Below are positions 43,011 to 52,333 of a stretch of 64,000 bases of DNA, one piece after another. Origin of the DNA: Verrucomicrobiaceae bacterium (GTDB lineage: Bacteria; Verrucomicrobiota; Verrucomicrobiia; Verrucomicrobiales; Verrucomicrobiaceae). A model generated the notes under the pieces. It did no database searches. It saw nothing but the letters and a program-made list of their open reading frames with translations, and was not told the origin of the DNA. How positions within the stretch are numbered: position 1 is the first letter of the stretch; each line of letters opens with the position of its first letter. The translations under genes and the position numbers were made by a program. The stretch lies in the NCBI GenBank assembly GCA_947458455.1, contig CANGYJ010000006.1, positions 248,001 to 312,000 on the forward strand, read 5' to 3'.

Positions 43011-45158
43011 TCACGAGCCGTGCTTCGCGATGATCTGGATGAAGTCCGGTAAATAGGTCTGCGCCTTGATATGGCCAACGCCGCGGATGTCACGACCTTC
43101 GGCGATGGTCTTGGGCTTGAGGCGGGTCATGAATTCGAGCGTTTGATTGCTGAAGACGATGTAGGACGGCACACCTTCGGACTGGGCGAGGACGTTGCGG
43201 TGCTTTTTGAGCTTCTCGAACAGGGCTTCGTCAAAGCCGAGCTCGCGGGCGGCAAGTTCTTCGTTCTTGGCGGTCTTGCTCGTCTTGGAAGGTTTGGAAG
43301 CAGTAGTGGCACTGGGCCAGCGGATCTTGATGTTCTCGCCGTTTTTCATCACCTCGGCTCCACGGCGGGTGAGATTAATCTTGGGGAATTCATCGGTGGT
43401 GGTTTCGATGAGTCCGGCTTTGTCAAGTTCGATGAAAAGTGGATGCAACACCTGGGTGCCGACTTGCTTGAGCAGGCCGTAAGTGGTGAGCTGATCGAGG
43501 CCAGCATCGACGATGTCCTTCGATTTGGAGCCGACGAGCATGTTGATGATGCGGCCTTTGCCAAAGCGGCCTTCCCAGGAGCCATCGGCACGTTTTGTGG
43601 CCATGCGGGCGATGCCGCTGAGTGTCTGACGAAGCATGGTGACCTCCTCGGAGGTGCCTTCACGCGGTGGTTGCACGCCTTCAGCACGACAGACATCGCA
43701 GGTACCGCAGGGCATAGTCTCCGTCTCGCCGAAGTAACGCAAAATTTGCTCCTGACGGCAGGCTTTGTCGTCGTAGCAGAGATCAATCATCGCCTTGAGC
43801 TTCGAGCGATCGCGACGGTCCTTTTCGGCGAGGGCCTTCAAATCGAGCGGAAGGTCTCGGGCGAGCAATTTGGGCTGCAAGAGGCGTGTGCCACGGATGC
43901 GCATACCGGGGATGTCGAAGCGTTCGATGACATCCATGCGGTTCAGCAGGCTCAGCGCGGAGGAGATGCCCATGCTGTTCTTCGCGCCGGTGAATTCGGT
44001 GATGTCGTCAATGGAGGCCTGGACTTCGTTTTGAGCATCAGCGCGATTCAAAAGAGCCTGGTAAGTGGCGCGGATGATGTCGGGCGCAGGATTGTTGCCC
44101 TCAATGAAGAACTCCTGCGTGCGGGTGTCGGCGAAGTTGAAGTAAAGATCGCACTGCGAAGGCTCGCCATCGCGTCCGGCACGGCCTGCTTCTTGATAAT
44201 AGGCCTCCACACTGCCGGGCACATCGAAGTGAGCCACGAAGCGCACGTCGGAGCGGTCGATGCCCATGCCAAAGGCGTTCGTGGCCACGGCAACATCGGC
44301 TTTTTTCTCGATGAACTTCGTCTGGCGGCTTTCGCGTTCCTTGTCGTCGAGTCCGCCATGGTATTCGATGACCTTGATCTTCCTCTCGCGAAGCTCGGAG
44401 CCGACTTCCTCGACTTTTTTCCGCGTGGCACAGTAAACGATGCCGGTCTTGTGCGTGCTGATGAGCTTGATGAGGCGCTGATACTTGTCGTCGTTCGTCT
44501 TGGTGGGGATGATGTTGAGGCTCAGGTTTGGCCTCTCGAAGCCACGGATGGCAATCAGCGGATCACGCAGCGCCAGCGTGCGCAAAATGTCATCCCGCAC
44601 CTCCGGCGTGGCGGTGGCGGTGAGGGCGACGACTTGCGGGCGATCTAGATTTTGCAGGGCCTCACCGAGGCGCATGTAATCCGGCCGGAAGTCATGCCCC
44701 CACTGCGAAAGGCAGTGCGCTTCATCGACGGCGAAGAGGGCGATCTGAACCTCCCGCAGTGCATTGGTGAAGCTGCGGCTACGAAAGCGCTCGGGGGCCA
44801 CATAGACGAGCTTATACTCGCCATTTCGCAGGCTTTGGATGCGCTGCATCTGCTCGCCGGGCGAGAGGCTGCTGTTGATGAGCGTGGCGGGAATGCCGCG
44901 ACGCTCCAGCGCATCGACCTGATCCTTCATCAGGGCAATGAGCGGACTCACGACGACCGTGACGCCATCCATGACCATCGCCGGAAGCTGGTAGCAGAGC
45001 GATTTCCCGCCGCCGGTGGGCATGATGACCATCGTATCACGCCCCGAGAGGATCGAAGCCATCACCGGCTCTTGGCCATCGAGGAACTCGCGGAAGCCAA
45101 AATGCTTTCGCAACGCCTCGCGGGCGTCGTGGATGGGTGTTTCGTCAGTTTCAGGCAC
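43011..45158 (-). CDS. recQ: ATP-dependent DNA helicase RecQ
   Basis: The 715-residue protein has the superfamily 2 helicase motifs ([83 protein letters not shown]). A RecQ C-terminal zinc region ([18 protein letters not shown]...CGTCDVC) and winged helix follow, and an HRDC domain closes the protein ([21 protein letters not shown]). It unwinds DNA in recombinational repair. GTG 45158 is the start. Two toxin-antitoxin pairs flank it. Confidence 0.95.
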   Translation of the reverse strand: MPETDETPIHDAREALRKHFGFREFLDGQEPVMASILSGRDTMVIMPTGGGKSLCYQLPAMVMDGVTVVVSPLIALMKDQVDALERRGIPATLINSSLSPGEQMQRIQSLRNGEYKLVYVAPERFRSRSFTNALREVQIALFAVDEAHCLSQWGHDFRPDYMRLGEALQNLDRPQVVALTATATPEVRDDILRTLALRDPLIAIRGFERPNLSLNIIPTKTNDDKYQRLIKLISTHKTGIVYCATRKKVEEVGSELRERKIKVIEYHGGLDDKERESRQTKFIEKKADVAVATNAFGMGIDRSDVRFVAHFDVPGSVEAYYQEAGRAGRDGEPSQCDLYFNFADTRTQEFFIEGNNPAPDIIRATYQALLNRADAQNEVQASIDDITEFTGAKNSMGISSALSLLNRMDVIERFDIPGMRIRGTRLLQPKLLARDLPLDLKALAEKDRRDRSKLKAMIDLCYDDKACRQEQILRYFGETETMPCGTCDVCRAEGVQPPREGTSEEVTMLRQTLSGIARMATKRADGSWEGRFGKGRIINMLVGSKSKDIVDAGLDQLTTYGLLKQVGTQVLHPLFIELDKAGLIETTTDEFPKINLTRRGAEVMKNGENIKIRWPSATTASKPSKTSKTAKNEELAARELGFDEALFEKLKKHRNVLAQSEGVPSYIVFSNQTLEFMTRLKPKTIAEGRDIRGVGHIKAQTYLPDFIQIIAKHGS

Positions 45159-45188
45159 AGCGCAGCATGGCGAGCAAAGACGGGCTTG

Positions 45189-45608
45189 TCACTCGTCAGG
45201 CATCAAGACGGGAATGGTTTTGCTGCCGTGACGGCGATAGATGTGGAAGTCGTCATCCAGCGTGAAGATGACGCCGTCCTTAAAAACCTCTGACATTCGT
45301 ACGAGACAGGCGTCCGCGAGTGACATCGGCCTATCACGATACCGCCGCATCAAAGCACGCAGTTCAGGGAGATGCTCATCGACCTCAAAAGCGACACGGA
45401 TGACGCCGCGTTCGAGCAGTTCAAAAAGTACATCCGTATCCACGCCCTCTCTTTTCAGAAGAAAAGCCGCCTCGGTAAGCACAGGCTCGCAGGTCACCAA
45501 CGGCGGGCGCAATTGCTTCCACTGCTCCACCACCCATTCGGAGTGCTCCACATCCGCCACGAGGAACGAAACCAGCGGCCCCGTGTCCAGCAGCACCACA
45601 CCTTTCAC
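45189..45608 (-). CDS. VapC-like PIN-domain toxin
   Basis: A 139-residue PIN-domain protein. The acidic residues of the metal site are visible in LLDTGPLVSFL (Asp near residue 8), EPVLTEAAFLL (Glu), MSLADACLVRM (Asp) and TLDDDFHIYR (Asp). VapC toxins are ribonucleases. The GTG start overlaps the antitoxin stop by four bases. The stop lies 31 bases from the convergent-direction recQ start, so recQ and this pair are read in the same direction as separate units. Confidence 0.83.
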   Translation of the reverse strand: MKGVVLLDTGPLVSFLVADVEHSEWVVEQWKQLRPPLVTCEPVLTEAAFLLKREGVDTDVLFELLERGVIRVAFEVDEHLPELRALMRRYRDRPMSLADACLVRMSEVFKDGVIFTLDDDFHIYRRHGSKTIPVLMPDE

Positions 45609-45847
45609 CTGCCGAAGCCCTCCATATATTTAGGATTCGTGGCAATGTCCTTGGGCAGGCGCTTGATGCTTCCCGCGAGGTCGCGAGCCAGATCGTAACA
45701 GGACACCTCTTTCGAGTCTTGAGGCTCCTTCAGTTCTTTTTCCAATGCCGTGCGGATAAGCGCGGTCTTTGACACACGCCGCAAACGGCTCTCCTGCTGC
45801 AAGCGCAGCAGTAGCGAATCAGGCATCTTGAGAGTCAGAGTGCTCAT
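45605..45847 (-). CDS. VapB-like antitoxin
   Basis: An 80-residue protein with a ribbon-helix-helix start (TLTLKMPDSLLLRLQQESRLRRVSKTALIRTALEKEL), the DNA-binding part of CopG-type antitoxins. The C-terminus (YDLARDLAGSIKRLPKDIATNPKYMEGFG) is typical of VapB partners. ATG 45847 is preferred to a longer frame to 45982. Confidence 0.8.
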   Translation of the reverse strand: MSTLTLKMPDSLLLRLQQESRLRRVSKTALIRTALEKELKEPQDSKEVSCYDLARDLAGSIKRLPKDIATNPKYMEGFGR

Positions 45848-45938
45848 GGGTGTGGAAATACGCCTTTCATGCTGATTTTGCAACGATGCAGAACACCAGG
45901 GGACGGCGGCGGCAGCTGGGCTGCCGCAGTCCAAGGTT

Positions 45939-46910
45939 TCACGAATCAGCTCTTTCCTTCCGAGCGGCGTCGTAGGCTTCAATGATGCGTTGGACGACGG
46001 GGAGGCGGACGATGTCTTTGGCGAGGAAGTGGACGAATTTCACGCCTTCGACGTTTTGGAGGATCTCGACGGCTTCGCGGAGGCCGGACTTCACGCCGCG
46101 GCGGAGGTCGATTTGAGAGGGATCGCCGGTGACGACGCAGCGGGCACCTTCACCGAGGCGGGTGAGGAACATGAGCATCTGCTCGGTGGTGGTGTTTTGG
46201 GCCTCGTCGAGGATGATGTAGGCGTTTTTGAGCGTACGGCCGCGCATGTAGGCGAGCGGGGCGATCTCGATGGCTCCGCGTTCGATGAGTCGCTCGGCTT
46301 CATCGGGATCGAGCATGTCGTAGAGGGCGTCGTAAAGGGGGCGAAGGTAGGGGAAGATCTTTTCTTTGAGGTCTCCGGGCAGAAAGCCGAGTGCCTCGCC
46401 AGCCTCGACGGCAGGCCGGGTGAGCACGAGGCGCTGGACGACCTTTTCGCGAAGCAGATGAAGGCCCTGTGCCATGGCGAGGTAGGTCTTGCCAGTGCCG
46501 GCGGGGCCGATGCCGAAGACGACTTCGCTTTCCCGCATGGCCTGCACATAAGCGATCTGGCCGCGTGTCTTGGCGAGCACGGGAGGCTTCTTGCCAGTGC
46601 TGAGGAGCTTCAAATGCATGATGACCTCAGCGGGCGAATCGCCGGCATCACGCTGCACGCTTTCCGTGACGAGGCGGATCATCGCAGGTGTGATGTCGCC
46701 CCCTTGACGGCGAACGCGTTCGAGTTGTACAAAGACATCTCGCACGCGGGCGACGCCATGATCGTCTTCTCCATCGATTTTCACCCAGGCCTCGCGGCTG
46801 GTGAGATGAACGCCGAAGGCCTCGCCAATGCCACGAAGCGTGGCGAGATCATTGCCGAGGAGTTTTTGGAGAAACTGCGGCGTTTCGTAAGTGAGCGTGA
46901 CGGTAGGCAT
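45939..46910 (-). CDS. phoH: PhoH-family ATPase
   Basis: The 323-residue P-loop protein has the PhoH/YbeZ sequence: [21 protein letters not shown] as Walker A near residue 130, [34 protein letters not shown]-like [23 protein letters not shown] as Walker B, and [10 protein letters not shown]. An N-terminal KH-like/PhoH helper region precedes. Its role is linked to RNA processing and ribosome maturation in some bacteria. ATG 46910 directly precedes [11 protein letters not shown]. It follows trpF in the same direction after 48 bases. Confidence 0.93.
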   Translation of the reverse strand: MPTVTLTYETPQFLQKLLGNDLATLRGIGEAFGVHLTSREAWVKIDGEDDHGVARVRDVFVQLERVRRQGGDITPAMIRLVTESVQRDAGDSPAEVIMHLKLLSTGKKPPVLAKTRGQIAYVQAMRESEVVFGIGPAGTGKTYLAMAQGLHLLREKVVQRLVLTRPAVEAGEALGFLPGDLKEKIFPYLRPLYDALYDMLDPDEAERLIERGAIEIAPLAYMRGRTLKNAYIILDEAQNTTTEQMLMFLTRLGEGARCVVTGDPSQIDLRRGVKSGLREAVEILQNVEGVKFVHFLAKDIVRLPVVQRIIEAYDAARKERADS

Positions 46911-46957
46911 AAGCGGGACCGAAGTGACGATTGAAGGCGGCGAGTTATTAGAAAATC

Positions 46958-47614
46958 TCAACCGCGTGTCTGCTGGATGAAGTCGGCCACCAACGCGAGG
47001 CGCTTCACGCCGGGAGCAGATTCGACGCCGCTGGCGACATCGACGGCGGCGGGATGCGTTTGAGCGATGGCGGTGGCGATGCTTTGCGGCGTGAGGCCGC
47101 CGGAAAGGATGATGCGCTTGTCAGGAAAGCGCTCCACAGCCTGCACAGCGAGGTCCCAGGGGAAGGAATGGCCCGCTCCTCCGTAGAGGCCGGGATTGTA
47201 GGCATCGAGCAGGACATCGGCGCAGGGAAATGAGGCGATGGCATCGAGCGAGGCAGCGTCACGCACCTGAAAGGCTTTGATGATGTGCTGGCCGCGCTGG
47301 ATGAGCTCGGCGACGAGCGCTGGCGGCTCATCGCCGTGCAATTGCAGGCTGCGAAAGAGGCCGCTGCGGATGGTGGCATCGAGTTCTGCCGCACTCGGAT
47401 TCACCAGGACGGCGACGAGGTGGTGATGCGCGGCGGTTTCGGCGAGATGCTGTTCGGCCTCAGCGAGCGGGAGATAGCGCTTCGACTGTGGCCACAGATT
47501 GATGCCCACCGCATCGGCTCCGAGGTCAAAGACGAACGGCACCTGCTGCGGATCTTTGAAGCCGCAGATTTTGATGCCGAGGTGATCGCGTGGTGGAAAC
47601 ATGGTGGCAGTCAT
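46958..47614 (-). CDS. trpF: Phosphoribosylanthranilate isomerase
   Basis: TrpF isomerises N-(5-phosphoribosyl)anthranilate in tryptophan biosynthesis. The catalytic IKICGFKDPQQ (Cys near residue 17), LQLHGDEPP and IILSGGLTPQS segments and the second phosphate/catalytic site VDVASGVESAPGVK are all present. The length of 218 residues is normal. The start ATG overlaps the stop of the receiver-like gene by four bases. No other trp gene is in the window. Confidence 0.93.
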   Translation of the reverse strand: MTATMFPPRDHLGIKICGFKDPQQVPFVFDLGADAVGINLWPQSKRYLPLAEAEQHLAETAAHHHLVAVLVNPSAAELDATIRSGLFRSLQLHGDEPPALVAELIQRGQHIIKAFQVRDAASLDAIASFPCADVLLDAYNPGLYGGAGHSFPWDLAVQAVERFPDKRIILSGGLTPQSIATAIAQTHPAAVDVASGVESAPGVKRLALVADFIQQTRG

Positions 47615-48150
47615 GAGGGCTGGCTGAAGGGCATGACGGGCGGCAGCAGGCCACCCGAGGCGGCGGGCGTGGAGCGGGCAGGCAGAAGCGTGGAGGTCAG
47701 CGTGAGCAATTGATCGAGGCGCGGTGGAAACGACAGGCTGCCACGAACGCGGACATCACGCTTGAGCGACTCGAAGAGCTGCATATCCGCCGGGCGTGTG
47801 AGGAAAAGAATGGGCGGGGCGGTGTGCGTGCCGCGATGGGCGAGCGGGTAGGCTTTGACGAGCAGGCGATCGAGCAAATCACCGGGCATATCCGGCAGCG
47901 GGATGGAGAAGATGAAAAGGCTGTACTCGCGGCGCAGCGCCATTTCAAAGGCATGCTCACCGCTCGGAGTGTCATCCACTTCACACTCGCGGAAGGCGGT
48001 GAGGGCCTCGCGAATGACACGGCGGTAAGGCAGGCTCTCCTCGGCGAGGAGCACGCGTGGCGGGCCTTTCGGGATGACCACGGGCGGCGCGGGTGGTGGA
48101 GATGGTTCCTCCGCAGTTCGTTGCGGATAGCGGAGGCGTTTGGTGGCCAT
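47611..48150 (-). CDS. Degenerate receiver-domain protein
   Basis: The 179-residue protein has a Pro-rich first 30 residues and then a CheY-like fold: RVLLAEESLPYRRVIREALTAF, where the acidic pair is EE, FIFSIPLPDMPGDLL at the phosphoacceptor site, and FLTRPADMQLF near the usual Lys. The phosphoacceptor Asp is replaced by Ser (FSIPLPDMPG) and the conserved Lys by Arg, so phosphorylation is unlikely. No output domain follows. It overlaps trpF by four bases, an odd pairing for a biosynthetic gene. Confidence 0.75.
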   Translation of the reverse strand: MATKRLRYPQRTAEEPSPPPAPPVVIPKGPPRVLLAEESLPYRRVIREALTAFRECEVDDTPSGEHAFEMALRREYSLFIFSIPLPDMPGDLLDRLLVKAYPLAHRGTHTAPPILFLTRPADMQLFESLKRDVRVRGSLSFPPRLDQLLTLTSTLLPARSTPAASGGLLPPVMPFSQPS

Positions 48151-48162
48151 GAGGCAGGTGGA

Positions 48163-48723
48163 TCAGCTCTCGGGATACACGGCCACGGCCATGACGCCCT
48201 GACTGGGCACCCAACCGACGACTTCCACCCGGCCGAGCCGGCGCGAGGAGGAGCCCATGCCTTTTTTTACCGTGTCGATGATCTTCTTCTGCGTCTCTTC
48301 ATTGGCTGTGGAACCGAAGAAACCAGCCAAATCCGTCAAAACAGGTGCCGGGGCGGAAACACCACCGGCCATCGTCACGGGCACGCGGCCCTGACCGCTG
48401 GCGAGGATTGTCTGGCGGATCAATTCCGGGTTCATCGTGGCATCGACGACGACGAGACGGCGCAGCCGGGTATCGGGAGCTGGGGAGGAAACAATCTGGA
48501 GCGGCGGCGTCTCGACGGGAGCCCCGTTAGCGGCCACGGGCGTGGAAACCGGTGGCTTGATCGATTTCGTGGGCTTCAAAAACACCGCAGGAGCCTGAGG
48601 AGAGCCCGAAAAGCTCGCCTGCGGCAGTGGTGAAAGCGATTGCGGTAAGGGCAATGCCTCCTGCGCCTGCACGAGGGCGGCGGAGGTGGCGAGCACAGCC
48701 ATGAATCGGATTACAGGGTACAT
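48163..48723 (-). CDS. Secreted Pro-rich hypothetical protein
   Basis: The 186-residue protein has a signal peptide (MYPVIRFMAVLATSAALVQA) followed by a Pro/Ser-rich region to about residue 80 and a folded C-terminal half with RRLVVVDATMNPELIRQTILASGQGRVPV and RRLGRVEVVGWVPSQGVMAVAVYP. No family is recognised; the short domain may bind peptidoglycan or another secreted partner. It lies 12 bases before the receiver gene on the same strand. ATG 48723 is chosen for the signal peptide. Confidence 0.6.
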   Translation of the reverse strand: MYPVIRFMAVLATSAALVQAQEALPLPQSLSPLPQASFSGSPQAPAVFLKPTKSIKPPVSTPVAANGAPVETPPLQIVSSPAPDTRLRRLVVVDATMNPELIRQTILASGQGRVPVTMAGGVSAPAPVLTDLAGFFGSTANEETQKKIIDTVKKGMGSSSRRLGRVEVVGWVPSQGVMAVAVYPES

Positions 48724-48799
48724 TTGTCGGGAGCGGGCACAGGTTTTACCATGCCCGCCGGAAATCGACAATGACAAATGTGCCCGCAACACCCCGGCA

Positions 48800-49390
48800 T
48801 CAGAAGTACTTCTTGGTGAACATCTTGCGCGTCTCGCGGCCGATGCGATCAAGGACACCTTTGAGAACGAGTTCGTTTTGGTCGATGATGGCGAAATCGC
48901 TGTGGTGGGTAAGTTTGAGCTGTTGGCACTGCTCCGCGAGCTGCTCGGTGGCGACTTTGAGTTCACGGAGCTTCTGGCCAGTCTCCTCAGTGATGAGGTT
49001 TTGGTTGACGAGGTTTTCCCGCTTATCGGTCTCGCGGGAGAGGTAGCGAGAGGCGTTGGGGAGGTCTGGGGGGGGGGCGTTGGCGAGGGCACCCTTATGG
49101 CAATCGACACACGGCTTGGTAGGCAGGTAACGGGAGGGCCGCTGCGGGACGACGGACTGCGGCTCGGCGGGGAGGCCTCCATCGCGGGCACCGATGAGAT
49201 TCGGTGTGATGAAGAGCATGAGGTTTTTGTGGTTCTTGCTCCGGTTCTTGTATTTGAAGAGCCATTTCAGGCCGGGGATCTTTTTCCAGCAAGGGCACGC
49301 TCGCCTGGCCCTCACGCTCGCGGGCCTCATCGAGGCCGCCAACGGCGCACGGAGCCGAAAGGCTCCACCACGAACAAGCTCATCCCCAAG
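48800..49390 (-). pseudogene. Remnant of a secretin (type II secretion GspD-like) C-terminus
   Basis: Read on the minus strand, VVEPFGS, then AVGGLDEAREREGQASVPLLEK, then IPGLKWLFKYKNRSKNHKNLMLFITPNLI reproduce the conserved C-terminal region of secretins, but they lie in different frames. One break is at the T5 run 49281-49285 (one base too many) and another near 49350. Upstream the N-terminal secretin domains are absent. After the secretin part the frame goes on, with CVDCH and a helical tail ending RKMFTKKYF. The pore protein cannot be made as it stands. No other type II secretion gene is in the window. Confidence 0.75.
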
Positions 49391-49457
49391 TTCGTCCTCA
49401 CCACCCTCACCACCCTCACCATCGAAGAAGAGTATGCCAAGGTGCTCAACTGGCTGA

Positions 49458-49995
49458 GTGATATCGAGCGCCGCCTGCGGCACCGCCCTTACCGTCCCGC
49501 AGGCCATGGCTGGCATCACCGGCCCCTGCCCTAGTTGCAGCCAGGTCATCACCGCCCCGCATCCTCACGCCCCGCCGCAGAATCACGCCGCCGTTCCACC
49601 GCTCCTTCCACGCGATCACAGCCCACATCATCCCCCGCATCCTCCGCGCCCGCCCATCGCTGGCCCGCCGGAAAAAGCCAGCTTCTTCAGCCGCATCGGC
49701 ATGTGGCTGTCTTCTCGTCGCCTCCCCGCCCCTCCTCGTCGGAGGCATGCTTCTCGATCTCAAAGGCATGCTCGATCAGCAGCAGGTCGATAACGAATCC
49801 TCCGAAGAAATGTCCATCATCAAAGCGATCGACCAAATCGTTTACACTGGCGGTCCCCACCCGCAGCAGCAAGCTGGCGGCGCTCAAAACCTCGAAAGCT
49901 TCATCCTCATCGAAGGCCAGCGCCTTCAACTCGAAGAAGAGATTGAGGAGCGAGAAGGAGAAATCGAAGAAGAGCCGCAACGGCCCAGCACATAG
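49458..49995 (+). pseudogene. Frameshifted zinc-ribbon / single-helix membrane protein
   Basis: From GTG 49458 the frame encodes AACGTALTVPQAMAGITGPCPSCSQVITAP, a zinc-ribbon-like module common in Planctomycetes/Verrucomicrobia; only three of the four Cys remain, and one is Ser (AGC). A Pro/His-rich linker and FFSRIGMWL follow. The membrane segment then continues in another frame (LLVASPPLLVGGMLLDLKGMLDQQQ from about 49715), ending in an acidic tail EEEIEEREGEIEEEPQRPST at 49995. A single frameshift near 49710-49720 splits the membrane helix. The end overlaps the convergent PfkB gene by about 70 bases. Confidence 0.6.
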
Positions 49996-50759
49996 CGCCC
50001 GCCCAAACCTTCCGCGTTTCGAGCCGCCAGCTCGCTCGCATACTCCGCGCAACGCTCCACCGGCCATTCGGAAAGCCAGCCGTGCAAAAACGCTCCGTGA
50101 TACACATCACCGCAGCCGGTGGTATCCACCAGCGGAGAAGCCGTGAAAGCCCGCTGATGATGGTAAAAGCCACCCGGCCTCCAAATCTGGCTACCACGAA
50201 TACCATCCGTGATCACCAGCAGCCTCGCAGACGGCTGCAAAAGCTTTGAAACCATCTCCGCAAGGTCAGAACTACCCGCAGCCTTTTCAGCAAACTCACG
50301 CGAAAGGATACGCACATGGCTCGCCTCCAACAAATCACGGATCTGCTCTCGAAACCTCCCCGCGCCGCCATCGAAGGAAATTTCAATGTCCCGAGCCGCC
50401 GCCGCTGAGATCGCCGCACGACAAGCCTTTTCATGGCGACCATTCACATGCAGCAGCCGCACCCCATCCAGCATCGCAGGCTCAAACACCGGCTCACCAG
50501 CCTCCGCAGGCTTAAAAACGATCTGCCGCGCCCCATCCCCCTGTCGCACGAGGATCACCGCCTCCGCAGAAACGCTATCAAGCAAGGCGCAGTCATGCCC
50601 ATGAGCACGCAAAACCGCCAGCGCCGTCGCCACCGGCCCACCACGATCCTCCGCCCGCGCCAGCGCCTCCATCACACCCTCCTCCGCGCTGAATTCCGGC
50701 ACCACGAAAAAGGTGTCGTGCGTCTCCGCACCGATGCCGAGGATGGTTTGAGAATTCAT
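49926..50759 (-). CDS. PfkB-family carbohydrate kinase
   Basis: A 277-residue ribokinase-like enzyme with ILGIGAETHDTFF at the start and the conserved C-terminal catalytic motif VDTTGCGDVYHGAFLHGWL, whose Asp is the general base and whose glycines bind ATP. The middle has the usual alternating strands (LLVITDGIRGSQIW). The substrate is a sugar or nucleoside; the exact one is not clear. ATG 50759 gives the conserved N-terminus. The final about 20 residues (GSSSISPSRSSISSSS) are low complexity and lie over the convergent remnant gene, so the C-terminus may be extended by read-through of older sequence. Confidence 0.83.
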   Translation of the reverse strand: MNSQTILGIGAETHDTFFVVPEFSAEEGVMEALARAEDRGGPVATALAVLRAHGHDCALLDSVSAEAVILVRQGDGARQIVFKPAEAGEPVFEPAMLDGVRLLHVNGRHEKACRAAISAAAARDIEISFDGGAGRFREQIRDLLEASHVRILSREFAEKAAGSSDLAEMVSKLLQPSARLLVITDGIRGSQIWRPGGFYHHQRAFTASPLVDTTGCGDVYHGAFLHGWLSEWPVERCAEYASELAARNAEGLGGRYVLGRCGSSSISPSRSSISSSS

Positions 50760-50820
50760 GGCTGCAAAATGGACGAAACACGCGGTTTGACAAACAAACC
50801 GGCGGCCCGCACTTTTTCCC

Positions 50821-51045
50821 ATGCCCGCCACCATCGCAGCTCCCGCAGCCTGGATCGAGTCGATCAGTGACTTTCGTCTTCCTGCGCAGACAGATCAGCA
50901 ACTCCAGAGCCTCATGGATAGAAACACTGAAGGCATCCTACAATCCTCCGAGAAAGATCAGCTCGCTGCTCTCGCGGCACTCAGCGAAGAAATCTCACTC
51001 CTTCGTGCTCAGGCACTTCAATTGCTCGGTCGGCAGCCCGCATGA
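50821..51045 (+). CDS. Small protein paired with HNH endonuclease
   Basis: A 74-residue acidic, mostly helical protein (ESISDFRLPAQTDQQLQSLMDRNTEGILQSSEKDQLAALAALSEEISLLRAQALQLLG). The C-terminal part looks like a coiled coil. Its stop codon overlaps the start of the HNH gene by four bases (ATGA), so the two proteins are made together. No family is recognised. It could be an inhibitor, chaperone or DNA-recognition partner of the nuclease; that is inference. Confidence 0.65.
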   Translation: MPATIAAPAAWIESISDFRLPAQTDQQLQSLMDRNTEGILQSSEKDQLAALAALSEEISLLRAQALQLLGRQPA

Positions 51046-51452
51046 GCACGCCGGAGGCTCTGGCATCTGAAGTGCGGCACCGTGCTGGAGATCGCTGCGA
51101 ATACTGCCGCATGAGCCAACAGCTCCAAGGGGCCACTTTTCATATCGAACACATCGTCCCCGTAACCTGCGGAGGAAAGACGACGTTGGAAAATCTGGCT
51201 CTCGCCTGTCCGAGCTGCAATCTGCATAAATCAGATCGTTCACATGCCGTGGACCCGGTTACAGGTGAACGCGCCCTGCTGTTTCATCCTCGGAATGACG
51301 CTTGGATGGATCATTTTGCATGGGAAGGAACTGGAGTGAACGGATTGACCTCCATTGGGCGGACCACAATAGCCTGCTTCGATATGAACCATCCCCGCCG
51401 CCAGCGAGTGCGGGAGGCGGAGAGGCTTTTCAACTTGTTCCCCCCAGTTTGA
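51042..51452 (+). CDS. HNH endonuclease
   Basis: A 136-residue HNH protein. The zinc-ribbon pairs CEYC and CPSC flank the catalytic IEHIVPVTCGGKTTLENLALAC, with the His pair and the Asn of the HNH core. The C-terminus (DAWMDHFAWEG...TIACFDMNHPRRQRVREAERLFNL) is typical of a family found widely in cyanobacteria and Planctomycetes/Verrucomicrobia. It is not linked to a methylase. The target and role are unknown. Confidence 0.88.
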   Translation: MSTPEALASEVRHRAGDRCEYCRMSQQLQGATFHIEHIVPVTCGGKTTLENLALACPSCNLHKSDRSHAVDPVTGERALLFHPRNDAWMDHFAWEGTGVNGLTSIGRTTIACFDMNHPRRQRVREAERLFNLFPPV

Positions 51453-51456
51453 TCCC

Positions 51457-52170
51457 ATGAAACCCCTCCTTATCTCGATCACCGCTTCGCTACTGCTCAC
51501 CGCGCTCACGCTTTGGGCGCAGGAGGGAGGCTCAGTGCTCGGGAACCTCGTGGGACGCGACGAGTGGGGCGGCGGCGATACCGGCGGGGAGCAAGGCAAG
51601 CCAGCGCAGACGACAGAGCAAACCGCGAAGGACATCCGCTTCATCAGCATCCACAACTTCGCCGGCCCCAAGGACAAGGAAACCACACGGCTGAAGAGCA
51701 ATCAGGCGGGCCATCGGGAGCGTGGCTTTGGCGACATCGCCTACCATTTCATCGTGGGTGACAGCGGCCGCATTTACGAGGGCCGCCGCCCCACGCTGGC
51801 TCCGGCCTCCAATACCTACTACCTCAGCCCGGCGGACTTGAAGACGAAGGTCACCTCCATCGACGAGGGCAAAATCAGCGTCGCGCCTGATTTTCGATCC
51901 AAGGCCCGCGAACGCATTCCCGGTCACACGAAGGGCCACCTCACCGTGTCCTTCCTTTGCGGCGGTCGCGTGCAAAATGGCGAGCTGGTGGATCATCCCG
52001 AGCTTTTTCAGCCGCAGGCCATGCAGCGGGCCGCCACCCTCGTCGCCGAGCTGCTCGTGCGGCATGGTTTGGAGCCGAAGGACATCCGGGCGCACCGCGA
52101 GTTGGCGGAGACGAATTGCCCGAATGATGCCATCTACCGCTGGCTGCGGGGTGAAACGATGACCCAGTAA
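51457..52170 (+). CDS. Secreted N-acetylmuramoyl-L-alanine amidase / PGRP-like protein
   Basis: The 237-residue protein has a signal peptide (MKPLLISITASLLLTALTLWAQ) and the amidase_2 fold: IRFISIHNFAG with a Zn-ligand His, GFGDIAYHFIVGDSGRIYEGR, HTKGHLTVSFLCGG and DIRAHRELAETNCPNDAIYRWL with the second His and the Cys ligand. It should cut the amide bond between MurNAc and the stem peptide. The TAA at 52168-52170 is followed by an open stretch in frame (GKGEGIKLIEAEFQRLKSTPR) to TGA, which looks like a lost C-terminal extension. The gene starts five bases after the HNH stop. Confidence 0.87.
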   Translation: MKPLLISITASLLLTALTLWAQEGGSVLGNLVGRDEWGGGDTGGEQGKPAQTTEQTAKDIRFISIHNFAGPKDKETTRLKSNQAGHRERGFGDIAYHFIVGDSGRIYEGRRPTLAPASNTYYLSPADLKTKVTSIDEGKISVAPDFRSKARERIPGHTKGHLTVSFLCGGRVQNGELVDHPELFQPQAMQRAATLVAELLVRHGLEPKDIRAHRELAETNCPNDAIYRWLRGETMTQ

Positions 52171-52333
52171 GGAAAAGGCGAAGGCATAAAGCTGATCGAG
52201 GCCGAATTTCAGCGGCTGAAGAGCACGCCGCGTTGAGCTGAAAGATCGCTCACACTCGAAACGGCTGCTTTCGGGCGAATTCGCCATTGTCATCTCCTCC
52301 CTCGTCATTCAACATCGCGCCCACTTTCCCCGC

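Noticed and set aside
43071-44648. 525-codon plus-strand open frame opposite recQ
   Set aside because: Antisense of a recognised helicase.
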